This document shows, piece after piece, positions 1 through 5,708 of a DNA stretch of 9,236 bases. Source of the DNA: JAAYBT01 sp964404395. Its GTDB lineage: Bacteria > Bacillota > Clostridia > Acetivibrionales > DTU013. The notes below the pieces were generated by a model. It did not search any database and was not told the origin of the DNA. It worked only from the letters and a program-made list of their open reading frames with translations. Location: the NCBI GenBank assembly GCA_964404395.1, contig CAYOKA010000090.1, positions 1 through 9,236 of the forward strand. Reading direction: 5' to 3'. The first letter of the stretch is position 1. Each line of letters starts with the position of its first letter. The position numbers and the translations under genes were made by a program.

Positions 1-6
1 CTCCTT
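1..6 (-). promoter_or_regulatory. Ribosome-binding site of a gene just beyond the left edge
   Basis: Read on the minus strand, the last bases of the window are AAGGAG, a near-perfect Shine-Dalgarno sequence. It lies about 100 bp downstream of the second permease stop codon. A start codon would be expected within about ten bases outside the window. In LplB/YtcP transporter operons the next gene is usually the extracellular sugar-binding lipoprotein, so that is the predicted product. The prediction rests on gene order alone. Confidence 0.6.
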
Positions 7-44
7 TAAACAATAAATTAAACAGGTTGTTGCAACACCTTATA

Positions 45-67
45 TTTCAAGGCCTTTAGCCTTAAAA
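45..67 (-). other. Intercistronic stem-loop downstream of the second permease gene
   Basis: On the minus strand TTTTAAGGC and GCCTTGAAA form a 9-bp stem (one G-U pair) around the 5-base loop TAAAG. It lies 38 bases past the permease stop codon. No U-run follows, so it does not look like a complete intrinsic terminator. A second near-palindrome centred on TTGCAA (24-40) follows it. Such hairpins between transporter genes can stabilise or process mRNA so that the binding protein is made in excess over the permeases. That role is inferred here. Confidence 0.35.
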
Positions 68-104
68 CTCCTAAATATACCGACTGATATGCGTTTCCGT
101 TCCA

Positions 105-1004
105 TTACCCTTTTACTGCACCCATCATAATCCCCTTTACATAGAACTTTTGCATGAAAGGATATGTAAACAGAATGGGAACTGTAGCAATAACTGTAAT
201 ACACATTCTCACCGTCTGGGGTGTAATCAAGTTCTGCACCCCTCTTGCTGTCACATCGTTCGTTGTCATATTTGCCTGGAAAGAATTTGCCTGATTCAAA
301 TAGTTGTAGAGAACTAATTGTATAGTATTTAGTCGGCTATTCGTCACAAGAAAATAATTGTCATTCCATGAATTCCATTGCCCTACCGCTGTATATACTG
401 CTATAGTTGCCAAAATCGGCTTTGAAAGCGGAAGAATTATTTGAGAATAAGTTTTCAAGTATCCTGCTCCATCAATCATAGCAGACTCTTCAATGGATAC
501 AGGAAGCGATTCTATATAAGTTTTTATCAGTATCACATAAAAAGCCGGTAGTGCTCCTCCTAGAACATATAACAAAAAATTATTCTGCAATCCATAGGCT
601 TTCATCGTCAAATACCAAGGTATCAGCCCGGCATTTAGATACATTGTGATAATTAGAAACCTATATATGATTTTTCTAAAATATAATTCATTTTTCGTTA
701 TAATATAAGCAAACAATGAAGTACAAAACAATGTGGTACCAGTTCCCATCACAGTCCTGGAAGCGGATATGAAAAATGCCTGGAATATGTCGTTTAACTG
801 AAATATTCCTTTATAGGTTGCCAGGCTAAAACCTACCGGCCAAAATATAACTTTTTGCATGTCCATTACCGGATTACTAAAAGAGTAAATCACCACATAA
901 TAAAATGGATATATGCAAATGCACATAAATAGCCCTAAAAATATGTAATTGAATATGTCGAATATCAGCCCCTTTGGTAAAAAGTTAGTATTCTCTTTCT
1001 TCAT
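105..1004 (-). CDS. Carbohydrate ABC transporter permease, LplC/YtcP-like (CUT1 family)
   Basis: This is one of the two membrane subunits of an oligosaccharide importer. The 299-residue protein has about six hydrophobic segments, the first near residues 15-42. The cytoplasmic EAA loop that docks the ATPase is clear at about residues 172-195 (EESAMIDGAG, then IILPLSKP). It is followed by QWNSWND, and the C-terminus GIMMGAVKG is typical of YtcP-type permeases. I prefer the ATG at 1004, which has GGAGG eight bases upstream, over the in-frame GTG at 1019, which would overlap that ribosome-binding site. It lies 59 bases downstream of the LplB-like gene and is presumably co-transcribed with it. No ATPase is encoded nearby, which is common for this family because a shared MsmK-type ATPase is often used. 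The substrate cannot be read from the sequence; the fucosidase context suggests a fucosylated oligosaccharide. Confidence 0.93.
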   Translation of the reverse strand: MKKENTNFLPKGLIFDIFNYIFLGLFMCICIYPFYYVVIYSFSNPVMDMQKVIFWPVGFSLATYKGIFQLNDIFQAFFISASRTVMGTGTTLFCTSLFAYIITKNELYFRKIIYRFLIITMYLNAGLIPWYLTMKAYGLQNNFLLYVLGGALPAFYVILIKTYIESLPVSIEESAMIDGAGYLKTYSQIILPLSKPILATIAVYTAVGQWNSWNDNYFLVTNSRLNTIQLVLYNYLNQANSFQANMTTNDVTARGVQNLITPQTVRMCITVIATVPILFTYPFMQKFYVKGIMMGAVKG

Positions 1005-1063
1005 TAAGACTACCTCCACAATCTGCTGTGTGCTTGATTGATGCCAGCTGTGCTCATTTGATG

Positions 1064-2005
1064 CTATACGATAGATTCTCCCCGCAACTGTTTTGATACC
1101 TGATTTGCAATAAAAAGCAATGTAATGCTTATTATTGTTTTTGATATACCAAGAGCAGTTGAAAATGAGTAATTATTTGTAATAATCCCGACTTTGTATA
1201 CATAATAATCCAGTACTTCTATTCTGTCTGCTACCAACGGATTATAAAAGACAAAGAACTGGTCAAAACCATTATTCAATATATTGCTTATAGCAAGTAA
1301 AAGTAGAACCAGATAAGTTGAATAAAGGCCGGGTATTGTAACATTCAAGATGGTCTGAAGGCGATTAGCTCCATCAACCCTTACTGCATCATAAAGTTCA
1401 CTATCAATACCGGATATTGTTGCTAAATAAATAATAGCTCCCCATCCGAGGCTTTTCCATGTACCCAATGCCCATTGAAATATCCATACAGCTTTTCCGT
1501 TACCCATGATTCCCGGACTCGCTACAGGATTCATGCCGATACTTATAAGCATACTGTTCAGCATTCCTTCACTTGAAAAAATTCCAAAAGCTAATCCGAA
1601 AACGATAATCCAACTAATGAAATTGGGAAGAGTAGTTGTTGTTTGTATCAGTTTCTTGTATTTACTACTTTTTATTTCATTGAGCATAATAGAGAATAAA
1701 ACAGGAAGTGGTGTGCTCAATATACCCAAGAAACTCATTACAAGGGTATTCCTTAAAACTCTTACCAAATCTCCACCATCCTCAAAAATCTTAGTAAAAT
1801 TTTGCAATCCGGCAAAGGGCATTTTTGATAAGGCCAGCCCCGGCTTATAATCAAAAAAAGCAAGTCCCCACCCAAGCAGGGGAACATAATAGAAAGCAAA
1901 AATATAAAGAATTAGCGGCGAAATAATAAGAAGCAACTTTAACCCTGAAGGCATCCTTCTGCTTTGTATGCAAATGCTTGATGAATTTTTGAATTGAAGT
2001 TTCAT
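1064..2005 (-). CDS. Carbohydrate ABC transporter permease, LplB-like (CUT1 family)
   Basis: This is the first membrane subunit of the same importer, 313 residues long and of normal family length. It has a basic, hydrophilic N-terminus. Hydrophobic segments lie at about residues 21-50, 86-108, 127-145, 183-200, 228-245 and 283-303, which fits six membrane spans. The EAA loop is at about 203-226 (ELYDAVRVDGANR, then VTIPGL), with the expected Gly212 and Pro225. The ATG at 2005 is the first usable start after an in-frame TAG. Its GGAGG ribosome-binding site lies 12 bases upstream, a rather long spacing. It should pair with the YtcP-like permease encoded immediately downstream. A 169-bp gap separates it from the sensor kinase gene upstream, long enough to carry its own regulatory region. 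Confidence 0.93.
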   Translation of the reverse strand: MKLQFKNSSSICIQSRRMPSGLKLLLIISPLILYIFAFYYVPLLGWGLAFFDYKPGLALSKMPFAGLQNFTKIFEDGGDLVRVLRNTLVMSFLGILSTPLPVLFSIMLNEIKSSKYKKLIQTTTTLPNFISWIIVFGLAFGIFSSEGMLNSMLISIGMNPVASPGIMGNGKAVWIFQWALGTWKSLGWGAIIYLATISGIDSELYDAVRVDGANRLQTILNVTIPGLYSTYLVLLLLAISNILNNGFDQFFVFYNPLVADRIEVLDYYVYKVGIITNNYSFSTALGISKTIISITLLFIANQVSKQLRGESIV

Positions 2006-2120
2006 TACTATCTATGACCTCCGATGAAAAATAGGCAAAGCAATTCCAATAAAATAGTAACATCTAGTCATAGGAATACGGAATGAACAATTCTAAGAGA
2101 TGATTAAATATCTTCATACT

Positions 2121-2147
2121 GGTTATTATTTCAATTAGCCGGTTATT
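2121..2147 (-). promoter_or_regulatory. Candidate regulator-binding direct repeat upstream of the permease genes
   Basis: The 7-mer AATAACC (minus strand) occurs twice, at 2141-2147 and 2121-2127. The 20-bp period puts both copies on the same face of the helix. The site lies about 115-140 bp upstream of the LplB-like start, in the 169-bp gap after the kinase gene. AraC-family regulators commonly bind direct repeats about two helical turns apart, so this could be the target of the neighbouring YesN-type regulator. I could not pick a convincing -35/-10 pair beside it, and 7-mers in AT-rich DNA can repeat by chance. Confidence 0.25.
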
Positions 2148-2174
2148 CACTTTTCTCATGAAAATTGTAAAAAA

Positions 2175-4010
2175 CTAATAACTCTTCCCTGTGAAACGTG
2201 GCACTCTGATCACTACTTTTGTTCCAATTCCCTTCTTACTCACGATGTCAATACCGTAATTCTCACCATAATGGAGCTTGATTCTTCGATTCACATTCGG
2301 GAGCCCTATTCCACCATCTTCCGAAGTTGTCTTTCTTTCGGCACCAGCTATTATTTCTCTAATCTCTACTAACCTTTCATCCTCTATTCCGGTGCCATTA
2401 TCCTCAACAACTAAGTGAATCTCTCCGTATTTTTCTTCAGCGGCAATATGCATTATACCTATGTAGTTTTGTAATACAAGACCATGCTGGAAGGAGTTTT
2501 CAATCATCGGCTGTAGTATAAAACGAAGAATTTGACAATGCAAGAGCTCATCAGGTATGTCAATATCAATGCTGATTCCTTCTCCATATCTCATATTCAT
2601 AATTCTAATATAATTTTTTGCAAACTCCACTTCTTCTTCAATAGTGCACAAAAAATCTGTATTCTGAAATATGGAGCGCAGTATACTACCCAGCACTGTC
2701 AAGCTATCTGTCACATTTTTGGCTTTATGAATTCCAGCCATATGCTTAATAGTATTCAGTGTGTTATACAAGAAGTGGGGATTAATTTGGGCCTGCAGAG
2801 CCTTTATTTCAATGATTCTTTTTTCATCCTCAATGGACTTGATACTGTCAACTAGCATCATGATGCTCTCTGACATTCTGTTGAACTGCCTCCCCAGAAC
2901 ACCTAATTCATTCTTTGAAGTTTCAGGTAGAACGTGACCAAGCTTTCCTTCTTCCATCTCTTGCATAGCTTTTGTCAATTTGTTTAAAGGTTTTGTGATA
3001 ACATAGATCCAGTATATTGAAATTGAAAAGGCCATAATAATGCTAAATGCAAACACCAGTAGCAAAATCTTCCTTAATTCAAAAATTCCTCGAATCAGTT
3101 GTTCTAAAGGTATCTCATTCACTAAAATCCATCCGGTTTTGCTCATATGGTAATAGATTATGTTCATTGCAGGGCTCCCTTGATTAAAGAAAATGCTTCC
3201 ATATAAACTGTCCTGTTCAAGTTTTTCAAACACCATACTACTGAGGTTAATCTGTGATTGATCCGTATTAGAAATAATTATTCCTTTATCATCCATAATA
3301 TACAAAATGCTTTCGTCTTCAACAGGATTATTATTGTATATAGAGGTGAAGTATCTTTCATTTACATTAATTACAATGGTTGCAATCTGTTTGCCGGAGT
3401 AATTGATGCTCCGGGCAGCAGAAATATAGTAAAAGGGATTGACAGTTTGCACATTAGTATCCATTTCGAAGTCCTCGGCGGATAAACCCCCAAACCAATG
3501 CAACCCCAAGATATCAGACTTTACCTTCCTATATAAATCCGTTTCATAAAAGTGGCTTTGTCCTCTTTCGTCCATATTTATTATGTTTTTCTGCGCTGTT
3601 TTACCCAAAATATAACCGGTTTCTCCATAAAAAAAGATGGATTCTATATACTCATATCTGCTAACCTCTTGTGACAATTCATCAAAAACCCGGTTAATCA
3701 GCAATGTACGCTCAATATCTGAGTTATGGTTTCCTACAAGATAATCCTGGATGTCCTGTGATACAATCAGCATCTTTGATATCTTATCAACTTCCTTTAT
3801 AAAAGAATCAATATTATATTCTAATTGCTGGAATTGGTTGACCTTTTCTTTCTCTGTCTGCTTATTAAGAATATTAACCATTCCGGCATAGACCATTATT
3901 GAACTGATGATCAAAACGATCAGGATCATCACCATAAATGAAGCGATCAGCTGTGTCTTCAGCCTAATACTAAAACTTTTTCCTGATAGTATTTTGAGTA
4001 TCTTATTCAT
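2175..4010 (-). CDS. Two-component sensor histidine kinase, YesM-type
   Basis: This membrane sensor autophosphorylates and passes phosphate to the partner response regulator encoded just upstream. It has 611 residues. A short cytoplasmic N-terminus leads to membrane span 1 (about 18-42), an extracellular sensing region of about 270 residues (probably double Cache by length), span 2 (about 311-337) and a HAMP linker (about 338-390). The His_kinase domain carries the phospho-acceptor His412 in QINPHFLYNTLN. The ATPase domain has Asn505 in PMIENSFQHG, the D-N-G box at 537-539 and the glycine-rich GGIGLPNVNRR near 566-576, so all catalytic motifs are present. I chose the ATG at 4010 because GGAG lies six bases upstream; the longer ATG at 4049 would overlap the end of the regulator gene. 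The gap to the regulator stop codon is only 13 bases, so the two are co-transcribed. The ligand is unknown and is probably a sugar. Confidence 0.93.
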   Translation of the reverse strand: MNKILKILSGKSFSIRLKTQLIASFMVMILIVLIISSIMVYAGMVNILNKQTEKEKVNQFQQLEYNIDSFIKEVDKISKMLIVSQDIQDYLVGNHNSDIERTLLINRVFDELSQEVSRYEYIESIFFYGETGYILGKTAQKNIINMDERGQSHFYETDLYRKVKSDILGLHWFGGLSAEDFEMDTNVQTVNPFYYISAARSINYSGKQIATIVINVNERYFTSIYNNNPVEDESILYIMDDKGIIISNTDQSQINLSSMVFEKLEQDSLYGSIFFNQGSPAMNIIYYHMSKTGWILVNEIPLEQLIRGIFELRKILLLVFAFSIIMAFSISIYWIYVITKPLNKLTKAMQEMEEGKLGHVLPETSKNELGVLGRQFNRMSESIMMLVDSIKSIEDEKRIIEIKALQAQINPHFLYNTLNTIKHMAGIHKAKNVTDSLTVLGSILRSIFQNTDFLCTIEEEVEFAKNYIRIMNMRYGEGISIDIDIPDELLHCQILRFILQPMIENSFQHGLVLQNYIGIMHIAAEEKYGEIHLVVEDNGTGIEDERLVEIREIIAGAERKTTSEDGGIGLPNVNRRIKLHYGENYGIDIVSKKGIGTKVVIRVPRFTGKSY

Positions 4011-4023
4011 AACACACTCCACA

Positions 4024-4818
4024 TCAAGGCTTATTGTTATTGAAACCATCTATTGTAAATGCTTGATTTCTAAACTCATTTGGTGAAATGCCGGTAGTTT
4101 TTTTAAATGTTCTACTAAAATAGCCTTCATCAGAAAAGCCTGTTCTTTCCGCTATTTCGTAGGAGCGCATATTTGTATCTAAAAGTAGCTCTTTCGCCTT
4201 TTCTATTCGAAACCTGGTAATATACTCAACAAAGCCGATTCCAAATTTATTTTTAAATAGTCCGCTGAGGTAATTTGGGTGCAGCTCCACTTTCTCTGCC
4301 ATCTGCGACAGTGAAATGTTTTGATTATAATTCTCCTCAATATGTCTGATTACCGTTACAATTTCCTTCCGGTAATATTGCTTTCCAGTCTTTAATTCAG
4401 AAATACGATTTTGGAATGCCTTAAATGCATCTATTGTTTCCTCTAGTGTTTCGCAATTTGACATCTGTTGTTCACATTTTACTAGGGTGTCTGATATTTC
4501 GTCTGCATTCATGCCTAACGTGAGCATATTTTTAAGAACGGAATCCAAAAAAAACCTTATCACTCTGTTCTTTGACAAAACAACTTTATCCTGAAAATTA
4601 TTTGTATCCCCAAATAAACTCTCATAAAGCTTTTCCAAACATATTCCTTTATCACTAAACAGTATTTCAAGCTTTTTTCGCATATCCCTCTCAATTTTCT
4701 TTAAGTAGATATCCTGAATATAAATGTCTTTACCTATACCACAAAAATACTTGTGTTCAATTGCTTCATTTGCTTGATTATACAATAGTTTAAGTGAAGA
4801 ATATCCATCCATTTTCAT
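4024..4818 (-). CDS. C-terminal fragment of the response regulator: AraC-type DNA-binding domain
   Basis: This open frame starts at an internal ATG and encodes 264 residues. The first part (to about residue 150) is the tail of the YesN-type middle region (ANEAIEHKYFCG, then an alpha-helical stretch). Residues about 152-250 form the AraC/XylS double helix-turn-helix. The first helix-turn-helix is at ISLSQMAEKVELHPNYLSGLFK and the second at SYEIAERTGFSDEGYFSRTFKK, followed by the family signature TGISPNEFR. The upstream ribosome-binding site is weak (TTGGGG), and the same frame stays open for another 30-odd codons upstream without a better start. It is therefore best read as the second half of the broken gene; a free-standing DNA-binding protein made from this ATG is possible but less likely. 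It ends 13 bases before the kinase start. Confidence 0.8.
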   Translation of the reverse strand: MKMDGYSSLKLLYNQANEAIEHKYFCGIGKDIYIQDIYLKKIERDMRKKLEILFSDKGICLEKLYESLFGDTNNFQDKVVLSKNRVIRFFLDSVLKNMLTLGMNADEISDTLVKCEQQMSNCETLEETIDAFKAFQNRISELKTGKQYYRKEIVTVIRHIEENYNQNISLSQMAEKVELHPNYLSGLFKNKFGIGFVEYITRFRIEKAKELLLDTNMRSYEIAERTGFSDEGYFSRTFKKTTGISPNEFRNQAFTIDGFNNNKP

Positions 4819-4889
4819 ACTTACCCCAAATGAGATTGAACTGTCAAAATAGGTATTAAAGGCCCTTCGCAGGTGGCTTAGAATTCCAT

Positions 4890-5642
4890 TCAGCTTTTTT
4901 TCATTTCCGTTTCATCCGATATATGGGCAAAACAAAGGGCGATGATAAACCTGTTGTCTCTTTCATGACTCGCTATTCCTATACGATACTTATCCAATAA
5001 TTCGTTTATGGCATTCAATATTGAAAAAAAGACCGGCTTAATCTGTTCTTTATCATATTTTTCTCGAAGTATATGATAATGATCAATTTCCATAATTACA
5101 ACGACGAGAGCTTCGGGTTTCAAGTGGAGATTCATCTCATCTACATGCCGTGAAAAATCACCCTCCGAATAATTCCCATGAAATAGATAATTTGAAAGCA
5201 TACTTTCCTTCAAAACACCTATGTTCTTCAAATAGCCCTTTCCGTCCGGCCGATGGGTATCAAGCTCCTTCAATTCATTTTTGGCTTTTACAAGAATAGA
5301 TTCCATTTCATCCTGAGACATCGTAAGCTTCAATATATATCCTGTAACATCAAGTAAGAGCGCTTTCTGAGCATATTCAAACTCATCGATACAGGATAAA
5401 ATTATTACCCTTGTTCTCGAATCCTCTGTTCTAATTCTTTCTATGAGACGGATTCCATCCAAAACCGGCATCCTGATATCAGTTAGAATAATATCGGGGC
5501 TTTCCTTTTTATATTTTTCCCATGCATCCTGGCCATTTCCGGCATCTCCAATCACAGACATACCAAGTCTTTCCCAATCAATGGAGGACTTGATCCCAAC
5601 ACGCACAAGCATTTCATCTTCAACGATTAACACCTTAAGCAA
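4890..5642 (-). CDS. N-terminal fragment of the response regulator: receiver domain plus linker
   Basis: This frame encodes 250 residues. The receiver domain (about 1-120) has acidic Glu8/Asp9, the phosphorylation site Asp55 in LTDIRMPVLDG, the switch residue Ser83 and Lys105. Lys105 is followed by Leu instead of the Pro usual in receivers (YILKLTMSQDE); I recall similar K-L versions among YesN relatives. Residues about 130-250 are the start of the family's middle domain. The start is a TTG at 5642 with GGAG eight bases upstream, and no ATG or GTG gives a complete first beta-strand. As it stands, the product would accept phosphate from the kinase but could not bind DNA. It follows the fucosidase gene after 66 bases with no visible terminator. 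Confidence 0.85.
   Translation of the reverse strand: MLKVLIVEDEMLVRVGIKSSIDWERLGMSVIGDAGNGQDAWEKYKKESPDIILTDIRMPVLDGIRLIERIRTEDSRTRVIILSCIDEFEYAQKALLLDVTGYILKLTMSQDEMESILVKAKNELKELDTHRPDGKGYLKNIGVLKESMLSNYLFHGNYSEGDFSRHVDEMNLHLKPEALVVVIMEIDHYHILREKYDKEQIKPVFFSILNAINELLDKYRIGIASHERDNRFIIALCFAHISDETEMKKS
4895..4901 (-). other. Homopolymer A7 (minus strand) at the frameshift site
   Basis: The zero-frame codons are ATG AAA AAA AGC TGA; the second half of the regulator is in the -1 frame (AAA AAG CTG). A run of eight A would restore one continuous frame. In the zero frame the heptamer is G AAA AAA, not the efficient A AAA AAG arrangement, which exists here only in the wrong phase. No GGAGG-like stimulator is seen just upstream. 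Confidence 0.8.
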
Positions 5643-5708
5643 ATACTCAACTCCTCACCTTTATTCAAGGATTAGCCGCATAATTGTTTGAAGTAATTTT
5701 CTCCGACT

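Larger units (their letters stand above)
4024..5642 (-). pseudogene. YesN-type response regulator (REC + AraC) interrupted by a one-base frameshift
   Basis: The two adjacent reading frames here are the halves of one regulator. The first frame ends in TGA at 4890, immediately after a run of seven A (T7 at 4895-4901 on the plus strand). Adding one A to this run joins the frames without a stop, giving about 539 residues, the usual length for this family. The 26 bridging residues (including LRRAFNTYF and SISFGVS) read like the conserved middle region that normally leads into the second half, so the break lies inside a conserved stretch and not at a domain boundary. Explanations are a sequencing or assembly error in the homopolymer, a real inactivating or phase-variable mutation, or slippage during expression. 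The site is not a canonical -1 ribosomal slippery heptamer in the zero frame. The intact kinase partner favours an error or a recent event. Confidence 0.85.

Noticed and set aside
1506..1850. Plus-strand open frame of 114 codons opposite the LplB-like gene
   Set aside because: It is antisense to a clear permease gene, and its translation matches no family I recognise.
1851..2063. Minus-strand open frame of 70 codons overlapping the start of the LplB-like gene
   Set aside because: It overlaps the real gene out of frame, and the permease start there has its own ribosome-binding site.
2532..3485. Plus-strand open frames opposite the histidine kinase gene
   Set aside because: The kinase is complete with all motifs on the other strand; these are its shadows.
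4011..4049. Longer ATG start for the histidine kinase
   Set aside because: It would overlap the end of the regulator gene and lacks a good ribosome-binding site, unlike the ATG at 4010.
4894..4907. Canonical dnaX-like slippery heptamer A AAA AAG
   Set aside because: The bases are present but in the wrong phase: they read as heptamer codons only in the downstream frame, so a standard tandem -1 slip from the upstream frame is not expected.
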